Translations under genes and position numbers: made by a program
Origin: an uncultured Flavobacteriaceae bacterium
GTDB taxonomy: Bacteria; Bacteroidota; Bacteroidia; Flavobacteriales; Flavobacteriaceae
Length of the DNA stretch: 64,000 nucleotides
Assembly: GCA_947498845.1 (NCBI GenBank)
Contig: CANMLX010000001.1
Location: 186,001 to 250,000, forward strand
Direction: 5' to 3'
Notes under the pieces: generated by a model
The model's input: only the letters and a program-made list of their open reading frames with translations
Told to the model about the DNA's origin: nothing
Database searches by the model: none
In this document: positions 43,551 to 52,897 of the stretch, in pieces
Layout: every line of letters begins with the position of its first letter
Position numbering within the stretch: position 1 is the first letter of the stretch

Positions 43551-43826
43551 CCTGAGTTAGACGTATTAGAGCCTGATAATCATTTTTTTACATAAAACAA
43601 TCAAATTGATAGTGTCATTCCTAACGCTACTGAAATTAAAATATTTTTTAATTGAAAGTATTTAGCGTAGCTAACGAGGAGGGATCTAACTCCTATGAGA
43701 TATCTCGTCACTCACTTCGACCATGCTCAGCGCATCGCATACTTCGCTCTGTCGATATTGACAAAGCGCTGTTTTTCAGTGTTATTGCTATCGTTTATTA
43801 GCTGATATTTAAATCGAATTCAGGTT
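43549..43826. repeat. 278-bp inverted-repeat element containing dispersed repeat core (copy 2)
   Basis: Arms AACCTGAGTTAGAC (43549-43562) and ATCGAATTCAGGTT (43813-43826) match at 11 of 14 positions. The core 43562-43803 is shared with 37615-37879, but the terminal arms are different from those of copy 1. The left arm overlaps the birA stop. No gene lies in 43551-43929; a second hairpin follows at 43891. Confidence 0.75.
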
Positions 43827-43890
43827 TTATTAGTAAAACTCTATTTTTAAAAATTGTATAGCAATGCACTCAAAATAGTAAGTTGAACTA

Positions 43891-43910
43891 ATCCCGATGA
43901 AAATCGGGAT
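43891..43910 (-). terminator. Hairpin ATCCCGAT-GAAA-ATCGGGAT
   Basis: Perfect 8-bp stem, 20 bp beyond the stop of the leftward SRPBCC gene, so it probably terminates the pyrE-SRPBCC transcript, although no good T-run follows. Its shape and GAAA loop match the pheA attenuator hairpin. Confidence 0.5.
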
Positions 43911-43929
43911 CTTAGGTTAAGCGCTTCTG

Positions 43930-44325
43930 TTAAACTGCTTTTGGTAAATTATCGACTAGTGTTTTAATAAATTTAGTTATTGGCCCTTTAATCATCATAC
44001 TCATCATTGGGTTAAAATCACCACTAAATACAAGATGTACATCACTATTAGTTTCTTCTGTAGTCGAAATATGGGCTATTAATGAGAAATCTATTTTACC
44101 ACCAGCGGCTCCCAATTCAATTTTATTATAAGGTGTAACTTCTTTCTTTTTTAAAACTATTTCTGGCATTCCTTTTAATGCAAACAAAAACTTGTCGTTA
44201 TCAAGTACTTCAAATTTGCTAATGTTTTCAGGCATTAGACTTTCAAAATTCTTGATATCTGATAAGAAGTTAAATATTTCTTCTTGTGTTTTAGGTAGTT
44301 TAATTTTTGGAGACTCTAAATTCAT
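43930..44325 (-). CDS. SRPBCC-family protein
   Basis: This 131-residue protein has the START/SRPBCC helix-grip pattern: an N-terminal strand with KTQEEIFNFLSDIKNFESLMPENIS, a central sheet and a C-terminal helix MIKGPITKFIKTLVDNLP. Such domains bind hydrophobic ligands; the ligand is unknown. In flavobacteria it regularly follows pyrE, as here (36 bp). Confidence 0.8.
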   Translation of the reverse strand: MNLESPKIKLPKTQEEIFNFLSDIKNFESLMPENISKFEVLDNDKFLFALKGMPEIVLKKKEVTPYNKIELGAAGGKIDFSLIAHISTTEETNSDVHLVFSGDFNPMMSMMIKGPITKFIKTLVDNLPKAV

Positions 44326-44361
44326 TTTTCATTATTTAATTATACGATTGTAAAAATACTA

Positions 44362-45006
44362 TCAAATAGCATTCCATTTAGAAGGGTTAGAATTCCACTC
44401 TGTAAGTGTAGTTAGTTCTTCTTCTGTAATATAGTTGGTATGTAATGCCTGTTCTAGAAGGCTTTCGTAATTACTTAGAGTATGTAATGTTAGATGCTCT
44501 TTTTCAAAATTTTCTTTTGAAATATTAAACCCATAAGTAAAAATGGCTACCATACCTTTTACATTAACTTGAGCTTCTTTTAGAGCTTTTACGGCATTTA
44601 AACTACTTTTTCCTGTACTAATTAAATCTTCTACAACTACAACATTTTGCCCTTTTTCTATAAAACCTTCTATTTGGTTTTTTCTACCATGTCCTTTGGC
44701 GTCTGGTCTTACATAAATAAAAGGCAACCCTAAGTATTCTGCAACTAACATACCTATACCAATAGCTCCAGTAGCTACACCAGCGATAACATCTGGGCTA
44801 CCATAATGTTCTTCTATATGTTTAGCCATGGTCTCTCTTACATAGTTACGTATGGTGGGGAACGATAAAATTATACGATTATCACAATAAATGGGAGATT
44901 TCCATCCAGAAGCCCAAGTAAAGGGTTTTTTAGGACTAAGTTTTATAGCATTAACTTGTAATAAAACTTCGGCGGTTTTTTTAGCTGTATCTTTATTAAA
45001 AATCAT
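44362..45006 (-). CDS. pyrE: Orotate phosphoribosyltransferase
   Basis: From the ATG at 45006 the protein has 214 residues starting MIFNKDTAKKTAEVLL, as usual for Bacteroidota PyrE; the upstream ATG at 45024 is less likely. The PRPP loop is VVVVEDLISTGKSSLNAV, and the catalytic Lys region is DAKGHGRKNQIEG. It makes OMP from orotate and PRPP in pyrimidine synthesis. Confidence 0.95.
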   Translation of the reverse strand: MIFNKDTAKKTAEVLLQVNAIKLSPKKPFTWASGWKSPIYCDNRIILSFPTIRNYVRETMAKHIEEHYGSPDVIAGVATGAIGIGMLVAEYLGLPFIYVRPDAKGHGRKNQIEGFIEKGQNVVVVEDLISTGKSSLNAVKALKEAQVNVKGMVAIFTYGFNISKENFEKEHLTLHTLSNYESLLEQALHTNYITEEELTTLTEWNSNPSKWNAI

Positions 45007-45131
45007 AGTTGCAAAATTAAACATATAAATTAGTTCTACAGACTTTCTTTTAAAGAATAAAATGTTTTCAATAATTTTTGCTTTAAAGTTAAAATGATAT
45101 TTTTACAACACAGTAATAAATACAGACCTAC

Positions 45132-45713
45132 ATGTATACGATTTTTGTTGGAGACAAGCCTATTTTTTTATCTACAGAAAAAGCTAAGGAAAACGGGTAT
45201 AGCAATCATAAACTTAGTACAATAATTCTTCGTAGAGTTATAAATAAATTAAATAAATCGCCTTTGAAAGGGGCTTATTTAGTTCATAAAAATGAAAAAA
45301 AATTACTTAAAAAATTTTTAAGGAAGCTGCCAAATGTCGTTGCTGGAGGAGGTAAAGTTTATAATGATGATGGAAAAATATTATTTATATTTAGAAATGG
45401 TAAGTGGGATTTGCCTAAGGGTAAAACTGAAAAAAAAGAAAGTATTGAAGAAACCGCAATAAGAGAGGTCGAAGAAGAAACTGGTGTTAAAGGGCTAGAA
45501 ATTATAAAGCCTTTAGATACAACATATCACATTTTTAAGCGTAATGGGCGTTATAAAATAAAAATCACGTATTGGTTTGAAATGAAAACCTCGTTTTCTG
45601 GTAAACTACTCCCTCAAGAAAAAGAAGGTATAACAAAAGTAAAATGGCTAGGACGTAAAAAAACAAAAAAAGCCATGGAAAATTCTTATGCAAATATCAG
45701 AACTCTAGTTTGA
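45132..45713 (+). CDS. Nudix hydrolase
   Basis: This 193-residue protein has a complete Nudix box (G-x5-E-x7-REVEEETGV) in the segment beginning LPKGKTEKKES near residue 97, following an N-terminal domain of about 70 residues without clear homology. The substrate, a nucleoside diphosphate derivative, cannot be told. It diverges from pyrE, a frequent flavobacterial pairing. Confidence 0.9.
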   Translation: MYTIFVGDKPIFLSTEKAKENGYSNHKLSTIILRRVINKLNKSPLKGAYLVHKNEKKLLKKFLRKLPNVVAGGGKVYNDDGKILFIFRNGKWDLPKGKTEKKESIEETAIREVEEETGVKGLEIIKPLDTTYHIFKRNGRYKIKITYWFEMKTSFSGKLLPQEKEGITKVKWLGRKKTKKAMENSYANIRTLV

Positions 45714-45750
45714 ATAAATTCAAGTTTTTACTTCGTTTCGTATAAAAAAG

Positions 45751-45780
45751 AAAAGCGTTATAAAATTTATAACGCCTTTC
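45751..45780. terminator. Bidirectional terminator between Nudix and DUF5060 genes
   Basis: GCGTTATAAA pairs with TTTATAACGC, flanked by AAAA on one side and CTTTC on the other. It is placed between two convergent genes. Confidence 0.65.
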
Positions 45781-45792
45781 AACTAACTACTA

Positions 45793-48675
45793 CTAAAACT
45801 CTGGTGAATATTGTAAATTAGAAGTTAAAATAAACTTATCTAACTTAAAACCGTCTTCTCGCATTGAGAATGAAACAATATGTTCACCAGCTTCTTTAAT
45901 ATCTAGATATATACTTTTTGGAATGCCACAATGATTTTCTGGAACACGTTGAGCAGAAGACCATGTCCATTTATGTTTGCCTTTGCATAATTGAATTCTT
46001 TGTCCGCTTTCTGGCCATTTTCCATCCAAGCCAACATGTAAACCGTTATCTTCTGTACCTGATGAGTAAGCTTTAACCCAAACTCTATATTTTCCTGGTG
46101 TTTTGATATTTACCTTATAGGAAACTATACCGCCAGTTCCTGGATTTGGGAAAAAATTTTCTCCATAAATTAATTCGTTTTTATGGTTTACTCTAGTGTC
46201 TGGACTTGCTTCAATATAGGCTTTATTACTAGCAGTATGCGCATGATTAACTGTGGCATGTGAGTTTTTACCTTTTTTGCGTATGTACCATTTTCGCAAA
46301 CTTCCATTGTTAGAGTTTAAATGATAGTTCTCGGCTTCCACTTCAATACGATTATTTTTATCTTGAAAAGGGATAAATTTCTCAAAAAATTTCTTGTCGT
46401 ATAAGTTGTTTTTTGAAAGGATTAATGATGTCCACCTTCCTCTAGACCAAGCTGTTTCTTTGTTTTCTGGGATCTTTCCATTTGTATTGCCCTTTGAGTT
46501 TATCTCAATAGTATCGTTTGTTTTAAGATACATTGATCCTAATTTAAGGGTAACATCTTTAAAGGACTCTATGACCTCTGGACTATTTACAGTTCTTATT
46601 TTTTTACCATTAACCTTTAGGATATAATTAGATTCTCCATCGTGTTCTGCTATAGCATTTAATTTGCTAGAATAATTTCCAGATTTACCTTTAAAAATAG
46701 TTTTCGCTATGGCGTAACTATCACGTTGATTTTTCTTTGCTGTATTTATAGCTAGAGCGCCTCGTTTTTCTTCTTTGTAATAAGCCGCACCTGAGGTTTT
46801 ATCTATCTTAAAATCGGATATGGCATTTAATGTTATAGTATTTATAACTATTTGTTGCGTACTATTTTTGCTTTTATTGCTAACCACTGCAACCCAATCA
46901 CCTTCTTTTGCAGGAGGTAAACCTATTGATGTAATTTGTCCTCCTTGTATCGATTTTATACTACCATATTGTAAATCGCCTCCAGTTCTTGGATTATACC
47001 ATTTTATTGAAAATTCATTATTATACCCTGTTAAATCCAATAAAGTCCTATGAGTTTTAGGAAGATAAATGGCATAAATATGTCCCTGCTCAGCGAATAC
47101 ATAATCATGAGTATTACTGGTTAAAAAATCTGCAGAAGACATGTTTTCAAAAGGAATGAAATTATTAAAAAACTGTAATGCATATCGTGTTTGATCCCAT
47201 AAAATATCTCTTGATCTCCAATCTTCGCATTTTAGGTCGTTATGGGCATATTTATAACCAAAATACCATTCAACACCTGCACCACCAGCCATTAAGTTAC
47301 CCCATAATACTTCAGCTCTTATTTTGTTATGTTCGGGGTCATCGCTATCAGGTTTAGCACCAGTATCTGCAGGCCCTATTTCATCTTGATTTACAACCCA
47401 TTGTTTTCCAAAGTTTTTAGAGGCTTCTATCCATTTTACTGTGATATCGTGAACATTATGTGGTTGAGATGTTTGCATTGAAGGCCCATCTAGATAATGA
47501 TAACCCAATAGAGGTGTTAAATAAAGATCTTGCTCATGAGTGAGGGAATGCGTGTGTAATGCGACAAAGTTCTTATAAGGGTCATGGGTTTTAATATATT
47601 TAGCCATTGCTTTTCTATCGGCATCGGTTTGCCCCTTAGGGGTCCAAAATAAAGGGCCGTTTTCTTCACCCAAATTCCAAGTGATTCCTAAATGATGTGA
47701 AAATCGAGCTATTAACTCTCTATAATATAGCTTACGTTGGGTTTTTAGTTCTCCAATATCCAAAAGTAGTTCGTTCTCGGTTTCTTGAGTTACTATGTGA
47801 AGCATTAACCCTAAATCGTCCATATGCTCAAAAACAACTTCCCATTGGTCTAATTTGCTGCAATCAAATCTATAACGTTCATTAATATCTGTCCATGGCC
47901 ACACATCTTTACCATCACCTTGAACATTCATTGTTAAAAAATAAACAACATTCATGCCTTTTGATGCCAAATAATTAAGAGCTCCTATTATGTTTTTTCC
48001 CTTGCCGTTTTTCCATATTGGATCTCCTTTTTTCCAATCCTTAGCATGAGCCTCGTATTTGTGAGAGGTTGGTGTTTGGTCAAACTCATAATATCCTAGA
48101 AAATTCTCTGGACTATCTGCCCCACCTTTTATAAATGCTTGGTTAGTATCATAATATTTTAAGTATCTGTCTCCTGTATATTTTAACCTTCCTTTTGTTC
48201 TAAAAGCAGACCCTGCTTTATCTGCTTGAGATACTGTAAACAGACCTTTTTCCCCATTAAATGCAATAGGTTCGCCTTCATATATATTGTCGCTTATTGC
48301 AATATTTTTTCCTTTTCTAAAAAACACTTCATACTCCCATTCTCCTGCTTGATCTGGTGTAAATCTTACTTGCCATATTTTTCCTTTTTTCGCTCCAGTA
48401 TCTTTAGCATTACCATCTGCTGCAAAAAAACCAGGTACAGTTATGCTTCTACCTTTGTTTTTAAATATTACATTTAAGCGATAGTTTAAAAAAGGATTAT
48501 TTTCATCACTTTCTCCTAATAATTCTCCTTCGAAACTTAGCGTTATTTTATGCCACTTTTTTAGTTTACCACTAATTAATGCTTTTTCTTTTTGGGCATA
48601 CATATTTTGTATACCCAATGATAGAAAACAAAATATAACTGTTAGGGATTTCTTTATTTTAAATTGAGTTTTCAT
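45793..48675 (-). CDS. Secreted DUF5060-type glycoside hydrolase with C-terminal carbohydrate-binding module
   Basis: This 960-residue protein has a signal peptide (to about residue 27), an N-terminal DUF5060 beta-sandwich (WHKITLSFEGELLGE, WEYEVFFRKGKN), then a TIM barrel with candidate acid residues in TWNLGEENGPLFW and VVNQDEIGPAD. A further beta-sandwich follows, and the last 150 residues form a CBM-like module (TPGKYRVWVKAYSSGTEDNG, REDGFKLDKFIL). This architecture occurs in agarolytic and other marine polysaccharide clusters. Its neighbours act on agar-type galactans, so the substrate is probably a galactan fragment; no experimentally known specificity is claimed. A TGTATACA palindrome lies in its promoter region. 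Confidence 0.75.
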   Translation of the reverse strand: MKTQFKIKKSLTVIFCFLSLGIQNMYAQKEKALISGKLKKWHKITLSFEGELLGESDENNPFLNYRLNVIFKNKGRSITVPGFFAADGNAKDTGAKKGKIWQVRFTPDQAGEWEYEVFFRKGKNIAISDNIYEGEPIAFNGEKGLFTVSQADKAGSAFRTKGRLKYTGDRYLKYYDTNQAFIKGGADSPENFLGYYEFDQTPTSHKYEAHAKDWKKGDPIWKNGKGKNIIGALNYLASKGMNVVYFLTMNVQGDGKDVWPWTDINERYRFDCSKLDQWEVVFEHMDDLGLMLHIVTQETENELLLDIGELKTQRKLYYRELIARFSHHLGITWNLGEENGPLFWTPKGQTDADRKAMAKYIKTHDPYKNFVALHTHSLTHEQDLYLTPLLGYHYLDGPSMQTSQPHNVHDITVKWIEASKNFGKQWVVNQDEIGPADTGAKPDSDDPEHNKIRAEVLWGNLMAGGAGVEWYFGYKYAHNDLKCEDWRSRDILWDQTRYALQFFNNFIPFENMSSADFLTSNTHDYVFAEQGHIYAIYLPKTHRTLLDLTGYNNEFSIKWYNPRTGGDLQYGSIKSIQGGQITSIGLPPAKEGDWVAVVSNKSKNSTQQIVINTITLNAISDFKIDKTSGAAYYKEEKRGALAINTAKKNQRDSYAIAKTIFKGKSGNYSSKLNAIAEHDGESNYILKVNGKKIRTVNSPEVIESFKDVTLKLGSMYLKTNDTIEINSKGNTNGKIPENKETAWSRGRWTSLILSKNNLYDKKFFEKFIPFQDKNNRIEVEAENYHLNSNNGSLRKWYIRKKGKNSHATVNHAHTASNKAYIEASPDTRVNHKNELIYGENFFPNPGTGGIVSYKVNIKTPGKYRVWVKAYSSGTEDNGLHVGLDGKWPESGQRIQLCKGKHKWTWSSAQRVPENHCGIPKSIYLDIKEAGEHIVSFSMREDGFKLDKFILTSNLQYSPEF

Positions 48676-48732
48676 GAAATTTTTCCTAAGAATAACTTTA
48701 AGTTGTTAGCAAATTAAAATAATATTTTGCAC

Positions 48733-48744
48733 TTTGTATACAAA
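48733..48744. promoter_or_regulatory. 12-bp palindrome TTTGTATACAAA, candidate LacI operator
   Basis: This perfect palindrome lies in the 127-bp divergent region between the DUF5060 and Kelch genes. The same core TGTATACA is found at 56975-56982 before the GH117 operon, which encodes a LacI-family regulator at its end. Confidence 0.55.
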
Positions 48745-48802
48745 ATTCAAAAAAAATTAATCTTTAATTGTTAATTTTAAACTTTTAACATATAAAAGTA
48801 GT

Positions 48803-50110
48803 ATGAACCTTACAATAGACGCGTTTTCAAAAAGATTGTCCATTTTTTTTCTGTTATGTATTAATGTGGCTTTTTCTCAAAAAGATGAGTGGATAGATAA
48901 AAATGAAAATGAAAACTATATAGCAAGACATGAATGTTCTTTTGTTCAGGCTGGAGATAAGTTTATTATGTTTGGAGGTAGAGAGAAGGCTCAGCAATTG
49001 GATGTATATGATTTTAAAAAAAATACGTGGTCTATTGGAGGTAAAGCACCAAAGGAGTTTAATCATTTTCAAGCAACTTCTTATGAAGGGTTTGTCTGGG
49101 TTATTGGAAGCTTTAAGACAAATAAATTCCCAAAAGAAATACCAGCTGATAACATATGGCTTTATTTTCCACCAACAAAAACTTGGATAAAAGGTCCAGA
49201 AATACCAGAAGATAGAAGAAGAGGGGGGGCTGGTTTAGTAGTACATAATGATAAATTTTATTTAATAGGCGGGAATACAATTGGGCACGATGGTGGCTAT
49301 GTACCTTGGTTTGATGTGTACGACCCTATTTTAAATACATGGACAATACTTGAAGATGCGCCAAATGCTAGAGATCATTTTAGTGCAGTAGTAGCAAATA
49401 ATAAGATTTATGCTGTAGGGGGGAGACATTCGGGAGGAGATGGAGGTGTTTTTACCCCTTTGGTGGCTCTTGTTGATGTGTATGATTTTGAAACAAATAC
49501 ATGGAGTTCTTTAAAAAACCCATTGCCTACACCGCGCGCTGCTCCTGGAGTTGCATTATTTAACAAAGAAATATTTGTTATGGGAGGTGAAGGAGAAAAA
49601 CAAGGTGCTGCATTTAAAACAGTAGAAGCATATAATTTGCAAACTAATACTTGGTCACCTAAAAAAGATATGCATTATCCAAGGCATGGTACTCAAGCTA
49701 TTGTTTCTGGTGAGGGCATTTATATTGCTGGAGGATCTCCAGTAACAGGTGGAGGTAGGCAATTAAACATGGAAGTTTATAATTTAGATAAACCCAAGGG
49801 AATACCTGTAAAAGCTTCAAGTATAAAAGCGCCTAAAACCATATATTTTTCTGCTAATTCTACTAAAGAAATTACTTTAGGTAATACGTCTGGAAACACA
49901 GGGAGTTTTATCACATCTATAGCGCTTAAAGGTAAGGATAAAGATAAATTTAAAATCGATAGATCATTAATTTTTACGCTTTTGAAGTATAAAGAAAAGG
50001 TAAGTTTTAATATAAGTTATTTAGGAAATAAAAGTTATGCTATTGCAGCATTACATATTGAATATAATGGCACTCATAAAAAAATAATAAGATTAATTTC
50101 TAAAAACTAA
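48803..50110 (+). CDS. Secreted Kelch-repeat beta-propeller protein
   Basis: This 435-residue protein has an N-terminal signal segment (IFFLLCINVAFSQ, cleavage near residue 27) and six Kelch-type repeats, each with an ending like the motif VYDPILNTWTIL or VYDFETNTWSSL and GG pairs (for example YLIGGN, YAVGGRHSGGD, YIAGGSPV). A C-terminal beta-sandwich of about 90 residues follows. Kelch propellers bind partners or carbohydrates, and some act as galactose oxidase- or mutarotase-like enzymes. It is divergent from the DUF5060 glycosidase and probably co-regulated. Confidence 0.82.
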   Translation: MNLTIDAFSKRLSIFFLLCINVAFSQKDEWIDKNENENYIARHECSFVQAGDKFIMFGGREKAQQLDVYDFKKNTWSIGGKAPKEFNHFQATSYEGFVWVIGSFKTNKFPKEIPADNIWLYFPPTKTWIKGPEIPEDRRRGGAGLVVHNDKFYLIGGNTIGHDGGYVPWFDVYDPILNTWTILEDAPNARDHFSAVVANNKIYAVGGRHSGGDGGVFTPLVALVDVYDFETNTWSSLKNPLPTPRAAPGVALFNKEIFVMGGEGEKQGAAFKTVEAYNLQTNTWSPKKDMHYPRHGTQAIVSGEGIYIAGGSPVTGGGRQLNMEVYNLDKPKGIPVKASSIKAPKTIYFSANSTKEITLGNTSGNTGSFITSIALKGKDKDKFKIDRSLIFTLLKYKEKVSFNISYLGNKSYAIAALHIEYNGTHKKIIRLISKN

Positions 50111-50124
50111 AACGTGTTGTTTAA

Positions 50125-51150
50125 TTAGAGAATTCTTTTTGTGCTTTCTCTTTTAATTAAACTTGTTTTTACTACTTTGGTAATAAAGGGTTTGTTCTCA
50201 TCTTCTTTTTCAATACGATCTATTAACATATTAGCAGCTGTTTCTCCTATATGCTTCCCATGTTGGCTTATTGCAGAAATAGAAGGCGTAAGATGCTGTA
50301 GCAATTTTCCATTAGTGAAACATGCAATGGATATATCCTCTGGAATTTTATAGTGCATGCGTTTTAAAATGGCTAATGCATTTACAGCCGAACTTTCTTC
50401 AAGGCACAATAATCCATCTATAGTTTTATCTGCAAGAATAATTTTTAAGGCGACTTCAAAATCTTCATTGTACCCAATACGAACTATAAGTTTTTCTTCA
50501 ATGGGCATGTTAAATGCTTTAAGCGCTTTTTTGTAACCTTCTACTCTTAATTTTCCAACACTTAAATTATCGATAACAGATATTAAAGCAATACGTTTAC
50601 AGCCTGTTTCAATTAAATGATTTGTAGCATTAAAGCTGCCTATTAGATCATTAACAATTACTTTATCACATTTAATTTCTTCAGATACACGATCAAACAT
50701 AACTATAGGAACCCCTTCATTAATTGCATTTTTTAGGTGTGAGTATTGTTCTTTAACCTGAGTTTCTTCAGCTAGGGAAATAATAATACCATCTAATGTG
50801 TCACTTTTTAAAAGTTCTATGGTTTTTACTTCTTTCTCATAAGATTCATTAGATATACAAGAAATTATATGATAACCATTTCGTGTGGCTATTTCTTCAA
50901 TACCAACAAATACTTTTGCAAAAAAGCTATTCATAATATTAGGAATAATTACGCCTATAGTTTTAGTTTTTTTATGAAGTAAACTAAGGTCTATACTTTT
51001 AGATTTATAATTATTAGCTTTAGCATAAGCAATAATTTTTTCTTTGGTGCTTGTACTAATTTCGTAGCTATCACTGAGAGCTTTAGATACAGTAGCAATA
51101 GAGATTCCAAAAGTATTTGCTATGTGTTTTAATGTTATGCGTTTTGACAT
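50125..51150 (-). CDS. LacI-family transcriptional regulator
   Basis: This 341-residue protein has the N-terminal LacI HTH (TLKHIANTFGISIATVSKALSD) and a periplasmic-binding-like sensor (IGVIIPNIMNSFFAKVFVGIEE, VNDLIGSFNATNHLIETGC). It is the last gene of the leftward GH117-GH29-TRAP operon, 5 bp after dctM, so it likely senses a galactan-derived sugar and represses the cluster. Candidate operators are the TGTATACA palindromes at 48733 and 56975. Confidence 0.92.
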   Translation of the reverse strand: MSKRITLKHIANTFGISIATVSKALSDSYEISTSTKEKIIAYAKANNYKSKSIDLSLLHKKTKTIGVIIPNIMNSFFAKVFVGIEEIATRNGYHIISCISNESYEKEVKTIELLKSDTLDGIIISLAEETQVKEQYSHLKNAINEGVPIVMFDRVSEEIKCDKVIVNDLIGSFNATNHLIETGCKRIALISVIDNLSVGKLRVEGYKKALKAFNMPIEEKLIVRIGYNEDFEVALKIILADKTIDGLLCLEESSAVNALAILKRMHYKIPEDISIACFTNGKLLQHLTPSISAISQHGKHIGETAANMLIDRIEKEDENKPFITKVVKTSLIKRESTKRIL

Positions 51151-51154
51151 TTAA

Positions 51155-52429
51155 TTAATCTAAAATCCAACTAGGTAGCGCTAATGAAATACTTGGGAAA
51201 AGTGTTACTAGAGCCAATACGGCAAAGCTAATAATTAAAAAGGGAAATCCAGCTTTACTCACTTTAGCAATAGATGTTTTACCAATACTTGAAGCTATAA
51301 ATAAACATACGCCAACAGGAGGTGTGGTTAAACCTATTATTAAGTTTAATACAGCAATTACAGCAAAATGTATAGGGTCTATATCTACCGAGATAGCTAA
51401 CTTTAATAGTATGGGAAAAAGTATTAATAATGCAGCTATGGTCTCCATAAAAGTACCAACAAATATGAGTAAGATATTAATCATTAACAGCACCATATAT
51501 TTATTGGTAGAAATGCCTAAAATTTTAGAAGAAATAAGCTGAGGTACCTGTTCGGTAATTAAAATCCATCCAAAAAGATTAGCAAATCCAACTAATAGCA
51601 TGAGGGAGGCTGATGTCTTCATAGAGTCTAAAACAAGAACTTGAATTTTCTTAAAACTTAGTTTCTTGTATACAAAACTGCCTATTAAAAGGGCATAAAT
51701 TACAGCAATAATAGATGCTTCAGTAGGAGTGAAAACACCACCTATTATTCCAAAAAGAATAATAAATGTCATTAAAAGAGACCAAAAGGTGTCTTTAAAA
51801 CTTAAGAGTATTTGTTTTAAACTGCTTTTAGGGTGTTTAGGGTATTTCTTTTTACGAGAAATAAAATACGCAGCACACATGAGTCCAGCGCCAAGTAATA
51901 GTCCAGGAAAGGCACCTGCCAAAAAAAGTCTTCCTACAGACAGGCCACTTAATGTAGCAGCAATAATCATAGGGATGCTGGGGGGTATTATGGGCCCCAT
52001 GGTTGATGAAGCTGCAGTAACAGCACAGGAAAAACCAGTATCGTAACCTTCTTTTTTCATAGCTGGAATCATAATAGAACCCATACTGGCTGTATCTGAA
52101 ACAGCAGTTCCCGAAATACCAGCAAATAGCATGGATGCACCAATGTTTACTAAGGATAAACCTCCAGTAATATGACCCATTAGGTGATTACAGAAATTTA
52201 TAATTTTATCGGTAAGCCCACCATAGTTCATTAAATTTCCTGCAATAATAAATCCAGGAATACTTAGCAATACAAAAACATCAATTCCCGAATATAATTT
52301 CATAGGAATTACAATTAAAGGAATACCATTACATATGAGGTAAACTAAACAAGATAAGCCCAATGAAAATGCAATTGGAAATCTTAATATTAGGCAGATT
52401 ATAAAAACAATAAATAGTAAGGCTATCAT
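51155..52429 (-). CDS. TRAP transporter large permease (DctM)
   Basis: This 424-residue membrane protein has about twelve hydrophobic helices and TRAP-M motifs such as SIPGFIIAGNLMNYGGLTDKI, ASSTMGPIIPPSIPM and LTTPPVGVCLF. It carries the ion-coupled transport path for a substrate delivered by the binding protein at 52898. Encoded 3 bp after dctQ. Confidence 0.95.
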   Translation of the reverse strand: MIALLFIVFIICLILRFPIAFSLGLSCLVYLICNGIPLIVIPMKLYSGIDVFVLLSIPGFIIAGNLMNYGGLTDKIINFCNHLMGHITGGLSLVNIGASMLFAGISGTAVSDTASMGSIMIPAMKKEGYDTGFSCAVTAASSTMGPIIPPSIPMIIAATLSGLSVGRLFLAGAFPGLLLGAGLMCAAYFISRKKKYPKHPKSSLKQILLSFKDTFWSLLMTFIILFGIIGGVFTPTEASIIAVIYALLIGSFVYKKLSFKKIQVLVLDSMKTSASLMLLVGFANLFGWILITEQVPQLISSKILGISTNKYMVLLMINILLIFVGTFMETIAALLILFPILLKLAISVDIDPIHFAVIAVLNLIIGLTTPPVGVCLFIASSIGKTSIAKVSKAGFPFLIISFAVLALVTLFPSISLALPSWILD

Positions 52430-52432
52430 TTA

Positions 52433-52891
52433 CTAATGTGTTTTGAATTTAGACATCAATTTTAAACCAATAAAGTAGCACATGCTTAGTCCTAAGAGTA
52501 ACATACTTGAAAATGCAACACCCATTTTAATTCCCATACTAGGTGAATTTTCGTTAAAGCCCATAATCACAAATTTAACTGATGTTATTGCCAATATTAG
52601 AAATAAAAAGAACGTAGTTACTAATATGGTAATAGTGATTATTTTTTTCCATTTGTTTTTTAACATATTATAAAAAACATCAAGGTGTATATAGTAGTTA
52701 GACTTCAAAGCTAGTGCAGAGGCAAATGCTATTGAAAATATAAATAATAATCGAGAGACCTCTTCTGTCCAAGAAGGGGCTTGTGCTAAAAAGAACCGCG
52801 CAAAAATTTGTAGTAAAACCGAAGCGACCAATAAAAAAAGACTCCAAATAGTGCCTAATTTTAATAGCTTTTCTATAAATCGTTTAATCAT
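52433..52891 (-). CDS. TRAP transporter small permease (DctQ)
   Basis: This 152-residue protein has four membrane helices and the DctQ motif PSWTEEVSRLLFIFSIAFASALAL. It forms the membrane complex with DctM. It is located between the binding protein and DctM with gaps of 6 and 3 bp. Confidence 0.92.
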   Translation of the reverse strand: MIKRFIEKLLKLGTIWSLFLLVASVLLQIFARFFLAQAPSWTEEVSRLLFIFSIAFASALALKSNYYIHLDVFYNMLKNKWKKIITITILVTTFFLFLILAITSVKFVIMGFNENSPSMGIKMGVAFSSMLLLGLSMCYFIGLKLMSKFKTH

Positions 52892-52897
52892 GATATC

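Noticed and set aside
37513..43826. Insertion sequences
   Set aside because: Inverted repeats are present but there is no transposase frame and no clear target-site duplication.
45012..45019. TAATTTTG promoter making pyrE leaderless
   Set aside because: It fits TAnnTTTG on the minus strand, but no -33 element is seen and the predicted start would fall at the ATG; too weak to list.
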